From positions 9,994,501-10,058,500 of the forward strand of contig OU015655.1 of the NCBI GenBank assembly GCA_907165275.2: DNA of 64,000 bases, written 5' to 3'. The notes under the pieces were generated by a model that saw only the letters and a program-made list of their open reading frames with translations, made no database searches and was not told the DNA's origin. Positions 23,728 to 34,888 of the stretch are shown piece after piece (position 1 is the first letter of the stretch; each line of letters begins with the position of its first letter). The DNA comes from Zygaena filipendulae. Its lineage: Eukaryota; Arthropoda; Insecta; Lepidoptera; Zygaenidae. Position numbers and translations under genes: made by a program.

Positions 23728-24217
23728 CTGATAAGATATAAGTAATAATATAATTTAAAACATCAACCTTTTTGGGGTAGAGTACAAAAAAAGTACAAAG
23801 AATAATGTTTAGGAAATCAATAGTTTCATTCAACTTTCATTATTTTTATTAAATTGAATGAAATACGGTTTTTTTTTGTAAATAACAAGATGATAAGTTT
23901 ATTTTACAAATCACGCGAGGAGTATTTGGCCATTACTAGTAGTTTTATTTAATTCTGTTTTATTTAAAGGAAAATGATGACTGCATAATATTGTGATTTG
24001 TATAATTGTGTGAATAAATGATAATTAATATGTAAATGATAGGTACGATATCTAATAAAGGATGTAGATTGGGTTCAGGAAAAAACAAGAAGACATTTTC
24101 AATCGAAAGCAAACATTGAGCTTCCACTGAAACTGTAAAATAAACGACAAGTTAAATTTTATTCGATCAATAATTTTATCCTTAAAAACACATCTTTAAA
24201 CCAAATGATTGACGTAC
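23728..24217 (-). other. Intron between exons 23 and 24
   Basis: A 490 bp AT-rich intron. Nothing further seen. Confidence 0.75.
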
Positions 24218-24438
24218 CTTCTACGGACAATGCGGCAATCGTAGAAGTAACACCAAGTGGATTGAAAGCTTCAAATGTGATTTCACCGGTATCGTCTTGG
24301 TAAACTTCTGGTATTATTAAAATTGATGTACCATCATCCATTTCTTCTATTAGATATTCCTGACTTTCTTTAATTTCCATACCATCTTTTAACCACCTTA
24401 ACTGTGGTTTAGGCATTCCCACAGCTTTGGCTTCGAAC
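24218..24438 (-). CDS. sls: Sallimus exon 23: main part of a distal Ig domain
   Basis: A 221 nt exon, phase 2 in and phase 1 out. It encodes FEAKAVGMPKPQLRWLKDGM, then EIKESQEYLIEE.., and QDDTGEITFEAFNPLGVTST. Both Ig cysteines are replaced (Ala in B, Phe in F). The order GMPKPQLRWLKDG is typical of titin-family Ig domains. Acceptor CTTATAAAATAG is weak in pyrimidines, donor GTACGT. Confidence 0.86.
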
Positions 24439-24535
24439 CTATTTTATAAGGTATTGTATGTTAATTATAATTTGTTTTTGAACCCGTTATTTTTATTATT
24501 TTAGATGTCAATATTTAATCATAATAATCACTAAC

Positions 24536-24621
24536 CTTGTTAACTCTCCCTCGGAAGTTGTAACAACTGTGGGTAAAGCTTTTACAATTCGAGGTGCGAA
24601 TTCTTCAATATCACTTGTTTT
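24536..24621 (-). CDS. sls: Sallimus exon 22: first part of a distal Ig domain
   Basis: An 86 nt exon, phase 0 in and phase 2 out, encoding KTSDIEEFAPRIVKALPTVV then TTSEGELT. It supplies the A and B strands of the Ig domain completed by exon 23 (RFEAKAVGMPKPQLRW). Acceptor TTTTCTGTTACAG, donor GTTAGT. Confidence 0.82.
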
Positions 24622-25457
24622 CTGTAACAGAAAACACTTCAAATGTTACATATGTCTCTGTCATCTGAATAATGTGTCACACGTCGTCGGGCGGACCTGA
24701 ACGTCTGGATTTGGATGGAAAATCCAATTAACTCCCATCGTAAGCTGCGTTATAGAACTTCGTTCTAATTGTATTCCATTAAAAACTAATATTCGGAGTC
24801 GAAAAAAGCATGAGGAACTTTGTGTCGTACGGCGATCTTCCGACCAAACTCGTTTGATCTTTTTTTTTTCATGGCTCTACGAAGCATGAGTTCATCGTGT
24901 TTTTTTTTTCTCCGATTCATCAAAGAGATTCAATCCATCAAAGAGATAGGTTGTGTCCAAATTTATTTCTATTCTCATAGTCCATCCAGTCTATTCTCAT
25001 AGGTAATTTTACCTAGAAAGTTTTCCGGGAGTTTTAAAAATGAGTAGGTACGTAAATCCGAATTTCAACTTTGCCACCTCGTATATGTGCCGCTAATTGC
25101 AGTTTTTAAGATAATTTAGTTTGTAAGATATTTTTTTTTTTTTGTAAAATCAATAGCTTTGGCGTACGAGCCCCGCAAAGTGTAAAACTTTCCAGGTAAC
25201 CCTATTTTTTCGCACTAAGTGTCTGGACTAATTAACCTGCCTCGAAAATCTAGCTTGATAGTGGTTCCGAAAGATCAGTTTTAAAATTTTATTTTTGTAA
25301 TTTATCCAATACCTAGTAGCTTACCCTATTTATACAAAAACTAATAATACCTAACTGCGCAATAGAGATGCTCATACCAAAGTGCATGATGATTTTTACC
25401 GTAAACGTAGCTAAGAACGAAGCGTCGCGTCGTCGTATCGCTAGTGCTTTAACTTAC
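24622..25457 (-). other. Intron between exons 21 and 22
   Basis: An 836 bp intron with AT-rich sequence, T-tracts near 24851-24857 and 25130-25143, and no recognised element. Confidence 0.75.
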
Positions 25458-25507
25458 CTCATCACTCAAAATATCTTCTTCTGAAGCACTGGCGATGTAC
25501 TCGTACG
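25458..25507 (-). CDS. sls: Sallimus exon 21: short acidic linker exon
   Basis: A 50 nt exon, phase 1 in and phase 0 out, encoding YEYIASASEEDILSDE. It lies between the third Ig of exon 20 and the Ig of exons 22-23. It has a pyrimidine-rich acceptor (CCACTTTTCAG) and a consensus donor (GAG|GTAAGT). Both phases fit, and no other reading is open with fitting neighbours. Confidence 0.72.
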
Positions 25508-25814
25508 CTGAAAAGTGGAAAAGTGCTATAGTAATCATAATTATTTATTGGTTTTTAACATACTTAGTGAAAATAAATACATACGTACACAAAAAAATGT
25601 TATGTGTAGGTAGATAATTATGTGACTTTTTTGCGAATGCCAAAATATTAAGCTCGATTGAAAGGCAAAGTGCACGAAATTAATAGGTAATCTAACATTC
25701 ACGAAGCTATCTGTCAGGCATCCTTTTGTGAATTGCGTATAATGAAAATAATTGTTTATAGCTTTATACTTTACAGGGGATACTCAAAATTGTAATAAGA
25801 AGAGATTTTACTTT

Positions 25815-26440
25815 TTAACCTGCTTCAAAAATGGAGGAGGTTCTATGTTTGACTCTAATTGTAAGAAGTAGGTATTGTACTTTTGTTCACCGATTACCCG
25901 ATAACGGCGGGATAGACTTGGGATTTTTGTTTTGTTTGAATGGTTTTAATATTGTGTGTTGTATCTGGTGATGAAATTCAGGAGGAATCGAGGAAACTTA
26001 AGCAAACCGATAACTTTATGAGTATTTTTATAGTAATTCGTACATTTGCTTTCGAAAAGTACCATTTGGTGAAGTGATGATGAAGACCACAGATAGCCAC
26101 CGGAACTACTCAATAATAAGTTTTTCACAGGTTGCAATCCGATTATTTTACTATAGTGGGTAAGAAATTTATGCTCGTCATAATGCACAGTATGGTGAAG
26201 TGGAACTAATCGTGAAGTACTTATAAGTCTTCAAAAATTAACGTTCCTGCATCGGGAAAAGCAAAATTTTGCAAAAAGTGATGAGCAGTTGACATCAGGC
26301 TATTGTAACTTAGATAAATTACAAACCAACCTACTAAAAAGCGAGAAATGAACATTTCAAAAAATATGAAATAACGTAAAAAAACATCTAACGGACTTAT
26401 AAAAACACTAGGTAAGTGCAACACACTAAAAAACGAAAAA
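25815..26440 (-). repeat. Dispersed element A, copy 1 (reverse orientation)
   Basis: The start TTTTAACCTGCTTCAAAAAT..GGAGGAGGTTCTATG is the complement of the 3' end of copy 3 at 42570-42610. Further inside, GATGATGAAGACCACAGATAG and AAGTGATGAGCAGTTGACATC match copies 2 and 3 in complement. It is non-coding. Confidence 0.55.
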
Positions 26441-26454
26441 AAAATTTAGATTTA

Positions 26455-26609
26455 ATGCTACTGCTCCACCTGCGTGTTAACGCGTAAATTAGTGCGCTAA
26501 TTTAGGCATTACGTAAATGTGGCCAACATTTTAACGGGTTAACTTACTAACATTACCACGTTAGACATTAACATCAACGTTAATGTTAACGCAGGTGGAG
26601 CAGTAGCAT
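26455..26609. mobile_element. 155 bp foldback element with 20 bp inverted ends
   Basis: The ends are ATGCTACTGCTCCACCTGCG and CGCAGGTGGAGCAGTAGCAT, a perfect inverted pair. Further inverted GTTAAC-type words lie inside. It has no coding capacity and is MITE-like. Only this copy was seen in the window. Confidence 0.7.
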
Positions 26610-26645
26610 AATACAAAAGACAAAAAATGCACATATTATGTATTT

Positions 26646-26886
26646 ATTGGTACCTATGTGCTACATACTGATCGGTTCGTAGTCGGTGCGAAGCCAAATA
26701 GGTAGTAAGTACTAGATAGGCAAAATCAACTTCCGCCACATTGCAAGTTAAGATCTTTGCGAATGTCACCGAGAGCGCTTTTCTCCACTCGTCAAGTCTC
26801 ATCGTAAGCAAAACAACCCAAGCCGACAGACACGAATGGGCTTGGCACCGAATGTGAACCGATCAGCAGTATAGTACATACCATTA
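26646..26886. repeat. Foldback element related to the 38158 palindrome
   Basis: Near the left end is ACTGATCGGTTCGTAGTCGG, then TGCGAAGCC. The right side reads GGCTTGGCACCGAATGTGAACC then GATCAGCAGT, its inverted counterpart with a few mismatches. The same box (CTGATCGGT..GAA.TCGGTGACAAGCC) forms the arms at 38158-38580. Confidence 0.55.
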
Positions 26887-27881
26887 ATGATGTAACGTGC
26901 ATTTTTTTATTTTAATTTGAATTTGTTACTTTTCGCTTTTACATAATATCTGTTTTTTGGAGTCAGTATGTAGTTTGTATTTATATTGCTAAACGAAAAT
27001 TATTTGCTTGCATTAAATAAGTGATGTTAAAATTATTCATGAAAAGAATATCCAGTTAATGTTTCCAACGAAACCGTTTGTGAAAGTCTTCATTGCGATT
27101 TTGCAATAGGATCGGAATCGTTGACTACTCGCGTCGCGTCATCTCGTGTTTATTAAGTTTGTATGAAGCACTACACACTCGACGCTCCGGATCGCTCCGC
27201 TTCGCCTCCGGCTTCTGTGTGTGGCGCACTTTATGAATAAAAGTGGATTTCAACGACGAAATACTTGTATCAGTTTAATTTTAACGAACGCAGACGTCAT
27301 TTTCAAAAACATCTGTTCTTGACTTAACACAGAAAGAAAGGACAGGACTACTTTACTTTTTTAATTTTGATTATTTAAAGTAAAATACCTAATTTTAATT
27401 TCACATTATTCTAATTTGCACTAAATTACGGAACCTCGCAATGGGCTCACGTCGAACACATTTCAAAACTATTAATGTACCTACGCGTTGCGTATCCACA
27501 ATGAAACCTTTCACAAACAACGTCAAACTCACTTGTAAAATGCTAGTGAGATAGTTGGCATGTTTCGATCCTTTAAAGAGTGGTATAAAGAGTACCTTTA
27601 CCTATTTATATTTTATATTTCCAGACTAATTCGTGTTATGAATCAATGCAGAAATAAAAATTATTTGATCCTAATAAATATATCTTTTATTTATATTAAA
27701 AATATCGTATCTACAGATGCATGGCAAGTATATAATCTACTTATCCTGATCAGTAATTATAAAAATAATTTTAGTGATTAATATAGACTGAGTTAATATA
27801 TAAAATGGTAACTTTTTATGCATGCAGTTATTTTTTTTTTACTATTCATGCAATCAGGAAAACGGACACTACTATCGCTAC

Positions 27882-28790
27882 CTTCTACGTTCACATAGCA
27901 TTCGGTGAAACTAGTTCCATATATGTTTGTTGCGATACATTGATAACGTCCCGTCATTTCCGGGAAAGCTTCTTTCACAATTAGTTCACAAGTACCAGAT
28001 TTTAGGCGAGATAATACTACGTCTCTAGCTCTTTGAATAAGTTTCTCATCGTGATACCAATCAATCATTGGACACGGGTATCCTTTAACATCACATGACA
28101 GTTGAATTGGTTCTCCGTCCATCACCGTAGCTGAATTTAATTCTTTAACGAAATAAGGTTTTTCTCCCACGATTTTTTCTATATCTTCGTTCAGAATAAG
28201 AGAGGCGGAACAGGAAACTGATCCAGCGAAGTTTTCGGCTCTACATGTTATAGTTTTTTCTAAATCATAGGCAACTTTTTCAATGCATAAACATGATACA
28301 TTTTCTCGGGTTGTTACATAAATATTATTTAATTTGTTTTCCTTGGCATAGGCGGTAACTTCCTTAGTTCCGATAAACCATTGGAATGATGCATTCGGAT
28401 TTGATATTACTTCTGTTTCTAATAGTGAGATGCTCTCTGGCCTAAATCTAGTAGGTTGCAGTGGTCTAATGAACACCGGTGGTTTTACATCGAATTCATT
28501 AGTATCCTTTGTCAATTTCACGGAACTTCCTGATTTGACAATGTTACCGTTTTGTTCTATAACAACCTCATACTTCCCAATTTTCTTTTTGTTTATATTT
28601 TCTACTCTTATCTCAGATAAGCCATCCTCCGTCTTTATATGACATTCTTCGTTTGGTTCAAGTAGTTGATTATTACGAAACCAAGTCACTCTATAATTGT
28701 TTTCAGCTTGAAAGCTGACTTTTAGACATAGTTCGCTTTTCTCCGATAAGTTCATTGCTTTTATTGGCTCAATAAGAAGTGGCTCCACTT
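27882..28790 (-). CDS. sls: Sallimus exon 20: three Ig domains
   Basis: This 909 nt exon is phase 1 to phase 1 and encodes 302 residues with three Ig domains in close order. The first is divergent (RVTWFRNNQ, KIGKYEVVIEQN, no F-strand Cys). The second has FQWFIGTKE and KTITCRAEN. The third is canonical, with IQLSCDVKGYPCPMIDWYHD and MTGRYQCIATN. This block lies beyond the PEVK region, like the distal tandem Ig of sallimus. The Met at 28857 is intronic, because a TTATTTTACAG acceptor lies downstream of it. Donor GTAGCG is weak but keeps phase with exon 21. Confidence 0.9.
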
Positions 28791-29884
28791 CTGTAAAATA
28801 ACTATCTATTAAAATATGGTTGCACTTTTCCCGTGTGCTAGTATTTCTAGTAGTCATACCATCGAATTCTATGTAGATTGTAAAATAGTAGAACGTACAG
28901 TATTAACATCAATTAGTAAAAAATATATTTACAAAGTTTATTAGTGAAGAAGGCGCTGAGTACGAGAATAATATATAAAAAATTAGACACAACATAATAT
29001 TATTATTATTAATGCATAAAAGTAAAACATACAATTTAAAAAAAAATGAAAGGGAAATTTATTACATTTTAATGATTTTAGCCTCTACTAATAGTAACAT
29101 TTTGGTTTTTTCAAAAAAATGTGAGTGATTTTTAGGAGAGTAGCCAAATAAATTGGGTTGTCAAATAAATTTGAGTTTATAGAATAAAATCGCTAAATCT
29201 TCTGTATATAAATAAAAATTAAATGCTGTTTGATGCTATGAAATTTGGCTATTTTGTTTTAAAATCTTATAAGGCATTTATGAAAAAAATAAATTGAAAA
29301 GTTAGGTACTCTAAAAAATAAAAAACTTGGCTAAACTAAAAGTGCTTTTTTCAACAGCAATTTTAAGATCTCAGGGTACTGGGCAAAGTTTTTCGTGTAA
29401 GATTTTTACAGAGGATTCTAGGATTCTTGACTTGACTTTTCTTCTTAAGAGGAAAAATAATATTATTTGTGTGTTTTGATATTAAGTATTATCATTGGAA
29501 CTGATGTCAACTTCACTTAATAAAAAATAAGGTTTAGACATAAACATTTTCAGTACGTTTTTTTAATGTAGTTTACACCTACTAGAATATCAAAACTCAG
29601 CACCTACGTTAATTTTAGAGCTTATTAAAATTTATAGATTGACTTTAAAATAATGAAACAATGGATTTAATTGACCAATACAGATTCGATTATGGTCAGT
29701 ATTTCTTTAAGTTATTTATAAGGGAGACTGTACAGTGATTATTTTAAAAGTATTCATGAATATTGAGGCTAGCCATGCATCTGTTGCAATAAAAATAACG
29801 ACTTCATCTCATTTTTTTGAATATGGTAGAAACCTGAAAATCAGTCTTCATTTAGTCCGACGAAGAATAAAATAAATATCTCAC
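28791..29884 (-). other. Intron between exons 19 and 20
   Basis: A 1094 bp intron, very AT-rich. No repeat element or additional exon is recognised. Confidence 0.75.
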
Positions 29885-32800
29885 CTTTTATTCCTGTAAC
29901 TTTCTTTGTGCTGGTTGACTTCTTAACAACAGTGATTTTCTCAGTATCCACTTCTTCTACAATGTCTTCATCAGTAGGTTTAAGTACAAACTTTTCTTCA
30001 GGTTTAGTTTCCATTATTTCCTCTTTTTTCGGAAAAGGTTGAGGAACTTCTTCCACTGGCTGTTCTTCCTTCGGACGTCTCTTGCCTATAGGCCATTTGG
30101 TCTCTTCTGGCTTTATTTCTTCTATAGGTTTTTCTTTTTTGACAGGCTTAAGTTGAACTTCCTCCGGCTTCTCTTCTTCTGGTGCTTTCTGTTTTGGAAC
30201 AGGTTTCAGAACAACTTCTTCTACGGGTTGTTCTTCTTTAGGACGTCTCTTGCCTGTAGGCCACTTAGTTTCTTCTGGCTTTATTTCTTCTATAGGTTTT
30301 TCTTTTTTGACCGGTTTAAGTTGAACTTCTTCCGGTTTCTCTTCTTCTGGTGCTTTTTGTTTTGGCACAGGTTTCAAAACAACTTCTTCTACTGGGTGTT
30401 CTTCTTTAGGACGTCTCTTGCCTGTAGGCCACTTGGTCTCTTCTGGCTTTATTTCTTCTATAGGTTTTTCTTTTTTAACCGGTTTAAGTTGAACTTCCTC
30501 CTGCTTCTCTTCTTCTGGTGCTTTCTGTTTTGGAACAGGTTTCAGAACAACTTCTTCTACTGGTTGTTCTTCTTTAGGACGTCTCTTGCCTGTAGGCCAC
30601 TTGGTCTCTTCTGGCTTTATTTCTTCTATAGGTTTTTCTTTTATGACTGGTTTAAGTTGAACTTCCTCCGGCTTCTCTTCTTCTGGTGCTTTTTGTTTTG
30701 GCACAGGTTTCAAAACAACTTCTTCTACTGACTGTTCTTCTTTAGGACGTCTCTTGCCTGTGGGCCACTTGGTCTCTTCTGGCTTTATTTCTTCTATAGG
30801 TTTTTCTTTTTTAATCGGTTTAAGTTGAACTTCCTCCGGCTTCTCTTCTTCTGGTGCTTTCTGTTTTGGAACAGGTTTAAGAACAACTTCTTCTACTGGT
30901 TGTTCTTCTTTAGGACGTCTCTTGCCTGTAGGCCACTTGGTTTCTTCTGGCTTTATTTCTTCTATAGGTTTTTCTTTTTTGACCGGTTTAAGTTGAACTT
31001 CCTCCGGCTTTTCTTCTTCTGGTGCTTTCTGTTTTGGAACAGGTTTCAGAACAACTTCTTCTACTGGCTGTTCTTCTTTAGGACGTCTCTTGCCTGTGGG
31101 CCACTTGGTCTCTTCTGGCTTTATTTCTTCTATAGGTTTTTCTTTTTTGACCGGTTTAAGTTGAACTTCCTCCGGCTTCTCTTCTTCTGGTGCTTTCTGT
31201 TTTGGAACAGGTTTCAAAACAACTTCTTCTACTGGTTGTTCTTCTTTAGGACGTCTCTTGCCTGTAGGCCACTTGGTTTCTTCTGGCTTTATTTCTTCTA
31301 TAGGTTTTTCTTTTTTGACCGGTTTAAGGCTAACTTCCTCCGGTTTCTCTTCTTCTGGTGCTATTTGTTTTGGCACAGGTTTCAGAACAACTTCTTCTAC
31401 TGGTTGTTCTTCTTTAGGACGCCTCTTGCCTGTGGGCCACTTGGTCTCTTCTGGCTTTATTTCTTCTATAGGTTTTTCTTTTTTGACCGGTTTAAGTTGA
31501 ATTTCCTCCGGCTTCTCTTCGTCTGGTGCTTTTTGTTTTGGCACAGGTTTCAAAACAACTTCTTCTACTGGGTGTTCTTCTTTAGGACGTCTCTTGCCTG
31601 TAGGCCACTTGGTCTCTTCTGGCTTTATTTCTTCTATAGGTTTTTCTTTTTTAACCGGTTTAAGTTGAACTTCCTCCGGCTTCTCTTCTTCTGGTGCTTT
31701 CTGTTTTGGAACAGGTTTCAGAACAACTTCTTCTACTGACTGTTCTTCTTTAGGACGTCTCTTGCCTGTGGGCCACTTGGTCTCTTCTGGCTTTATTTCT
31801 TCTATAGGTTTTTCTGTTTTAATCGGTTTAAGTTGAACTTCTTCCGGCTTCTCTTCTTCTGGTGCTTTTTGTTTTGGAACAGGTTTCAGAACAATTTCTT
31901 CTACTGGCTGTTCTTCTTTAGGACGTCTCTTGCCTGTGGGCCACTTGGTCTCTTCTGGCTTTATTTGTTCTATAGGTTTTTCTTTTTTGACCGGTTTAAG
32001 TTGAACTTCCTCCGGCTTCTCTTCTTCTGGTGCTTTCTGTTTTGGAACAGGTTTCAGAACAACTTCTTCTACTGGTTGTTCTTCTTTAGGACGTCTCTTG
32101 CCTGTAGGCCACTTGGTTTCTTCTGGCTTTATTTCTTCTATAGGTTTTTCTTTTTTGACCGGTTTAAGTTGAACTTCCTCCGGCTTCTCTTCTTCTGGTG
32201 CTTTCTGTTTTGGAACAGGTTTCAGAACAACTTCTTCTACTGGTTGTTCTTCTTTAGGACGTCTCTTGCCTGTAGGCCACTTGGTTTCTTCTGGCTTTAT
32301 TTCTTCTATAGGTTTTTCTTTTTTGACCGGTTTAAGTTGAACTTCCTCCGGCTTCTCTTCTTCTGGTGCTTTCTGTTTTGAAACAGGTTTCAGAACAACT
32401 TCTTCTACTGGTTGTTCTTTTCTAGGACGTCTCTTGCCTGTAGGCCACTTAGTTTCTTCTGGCTTTATTTCTTCTATAGGTTTTTCTTTTTTGACTGGTT
32501 TAAGTTGAACTTCCTCCGGCTTCTCTTCTTCTGGTGCTTTTTGTTTTGGCACAGGTTTCAGAACAACTTCTTCTACATGTTGTTCTTCTTTAGGTCGCCT
32601 CTTGCCTGTAGGCCACTTGGTCTCTTCTGGCTTTATTTCTTCTATAGGTTTTTCTTTTTTGACCGGTTTAAGGCTAACTTCCTCCGGTTTCTCTTCTTCT
32701 GGTGCTATTTGTTTTGGTACAGGTTTCAGAACAACTTCTTCTACTGGTTGTTCTTCTTTAGGACGTCTCTTGCCTGTGGGCCACTTGGTCTCTTCTGGCT

Positions 32801-34888
32801 TTATTTCTTCTATAGGTTTTTCTTTTTTGACCGGTTTAAGTTGAACCTCCTCCGGCTTCTCTTCTTCTGGTGCTTTTTGTTTTGGCACAGGTTTCAGAAC
32901 AACTTCTTCTACTGATTGTTCTTCTTTAGGACGTCTCTTGCCTGTAGGCCACTTAGTCTCTTCTGGCTTTATTTCTTCTATAGGCTTTTCTTTTTTAACC
33001 GGTTTAAGTTGAACTTCCTCCGGCTTCTCTTCTTCTGGTGCTTTTTGTTTTGGCACAGGTTTCAGAACAACTTCTTCTAGTGACTGTTCTTCTTTAGGAC
33101 GTCTCTTGCCTGTGGGCCACTTGGTCTCTTCTGGCTTTATTTCTTCTATAGGTTTTTCTTTTTTAATCGGTTTAAGTTGAACTTCCTCCGGCTTCTCTTC
33201 TTCTGGTGCTTTTTGTTTTGGAACAGGTTTCAGAACAATTTCTTCTACTGGCTGTTCTTCTTTAGGACGTCTCTTGCCTGTGGGCCACTTGGTCTCTTCT
33301 GGCTTTATTTCTTCTATAGGTTTTTCTTTTTTACCCGGTTTAAGTTGAACTTCCTCCGGCTTCTCTTCTTCTGGTGCTTTTTGTTTTGGCACAGGTTTCA
33401 GAACAACTTCTTCTAGTGACTGTTCTTCTTTAGGGCGTCTTCTACCCATAGGCCACTTGGTCTCTACTGGCTTTATTTCTTCTATAGGTTTTTCTTTTTT
33501 AACTGGTTTAAGTTGAACTTCCTCCGGCTTCTCTTCTTCTGGTGCTTTTTGTTTTGGCACAGGTTTCAGAACAACTTCTTCTACTGGTTGTTCTTCTCTA
33601 GGTCGTCTCTTGCCTGTAGGCCACTTGGTCTCTTCTGGCTTTATTTCTTCTACAGGTTTTTCTTTTTTTACCGGTTTAAGTTGAACTTCCTCCGGCTTCT
33701 CTTCTTCTGGTGCTTTTTGTTTTGGCACAGGTTTCAGAACAACTTCTTCTAGTGACTGTTCTTCTTTAGGGCGTCTTCTACCCATAGGCCACTTGGTCTC
33801 TTCCGGCTTTGGTTCTTCATTGGTTTTCTCTTTTTGGACAGGTTTGAGTTGAATTTCCTCTGGCTTTAATATTTCTGGTGCTTCAGGTTTAATTATAACT
33901 TCTTGCACTTGTTGATTTTCTTTAGGACGTCTTTTACTTGCACGCCAACTAACTTCTTCAAATTTGACTTCTTCCAGTTTCTCGGTTTCTTGAATTTTGG
34001 ATTCTTTGTTTTGGATAAAATCGAATTCCTTTTGAGTTAATTTGGCTTTAGACTTTCTTCTCCATACAGGAGTTTCGATCTCAGTTATTTCTTTCGATAA
34101 ATCTTTTTGAGTTTTTTGCGATATGCTTTTGTTTTCATCTTCTACCACTTTTAGTATAACGGTGTCTTCTTCATGAGTTATAGATTCTTCTATCACGATA
34201 GTTTCAGTTTTTGAGATTGATCCTTTCCTTACTTCCTTTAACGTTACATCTTCAAGTTTTTCTTTTATCACCGCTGATTTTTGAACTTTTGTTGGTCGTA
34301 ATTGTATTGATTCTTGTGTCCATGGAATCGCTTCTTTTTTATCGTCCTGAAAGATTTCCGGTTTAGGCCTTTCTTTTCTTAGTGGAATTGGCTTCTCTTT
34401 GTCATCTTTAGCCATATAAATTTCAGATTCTTGCTCTGTCAATGACTTCTCATCCACCTGAAGCTTTCTCTGTTTTGTTTCAAGTATTTTTTCATCTTCT
34501 TTTTTTTCTATTCTTGGTTTGCGCCATGTTTTGCTCGCTAGTGTTACATTAGATGTGTCAGTTACATCTTGATCTATGATCAGCATTGTTGAATCTTCGG
34601 TTAATACGGTTTCTTCAATAGATGTAGTTTTTTCTTTCGGTTTTCTCCAGTGTTTGATCTCTAATTTTTCATCTTTTGAGACCTCTTCTGTTCGTTTTGT
34701 TTGACGCCACGGTACGGTTCTGGTCATCTTATTAGATTCAACGTCTTGTGAAGACTCCAACTTTAAAATGTTAGAATCTTCTGTAGAGCGAAAAAGAGTT
34801 TTACTAGCTTTAAGTTTATTGTTTTCTCTGTCCAAAATTTCTACTTCAGTTTTATCTTGTGTAATTTTTCTGGTAAACTTCTGTGATT
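29885..34888 (-). CDS. sls: Sallimus exon 19: PEVK-like spring
   Basis: This 5004 nt exon is phase 1 to phase 1 and encodes 1667 residues without any Ig domain. The first ~350 residues are charged and contain scattered Trp-Arg motifs (VPWRQTKR, HWRKPKEK, TWRKPR, VWRRKSK, SWRASKRRPK) that look like worn copies of the later repeat. Then come 23 regular copies of a 56-residue unit rich in Pro, Glu, Val and Lys, with cores such as EETKWPTGKRRPKEEQ and VVLKPVPKQKAPEEE. PEVK segments of titin-like proteins act as extensible springs, and one Trp per unit is a notable difference from vertebrate PEVK. The array ends with VPQPFPKKEEIMETK and TTKKVTGIK. Acceptor TTTTATTTTTCAG. The TTG at 34835 is internal. 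Confidence 0.93.
30040..33850 (-). repeat. Coding tandem array, 168 bp x 23
   Basis: The landmark GGCC(A)CTTGG recurs every 168 bases from 30091 to 33787 with no net insertion or deletion over 22 periods. Copies differ mostly by single substitutions. Copies at the 5' (high-coordinate) end are more diverged. Some variants recur at a spacing of 1344 bp, eight units. Confidence 0.95.

Larger units (their letters stand above)
25508..27881 (-). other. Intron between exons 20 and 21
   Basis: A 2374 bp intron. It contains element A copy 1 (25815-26440), a 155 bp foldback element (26455-26609) and a second foldback unit (26646-26886). The remainder (about 26890-27880) is AT-rich with one GC-richer patch near 27170-27230 (CGGATCGCTCCGCTTCGCCT). 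No in-frame exon was found. Confidence 0.75.

Noticed and set aside
23636..23833. Met-initiated 65-residue frame suggesting a separate small gene
   Set aside because: Only 23653-23727 is exon. The hydrophobic start is read-through of the intron before a clear acceptor.
30039..33752. Phe/Leu-rich plus-strand open frames with FFYRFFFFDRFKLNFLRL-like repeats, looking like membrane proteins
   Set aside because: They are the complement of Lys/Glu-rich codons in the 168 bp PEVK repeat. Hydrophobic antisense frames are expected opposite such sequence, and no splice or start context supports them.
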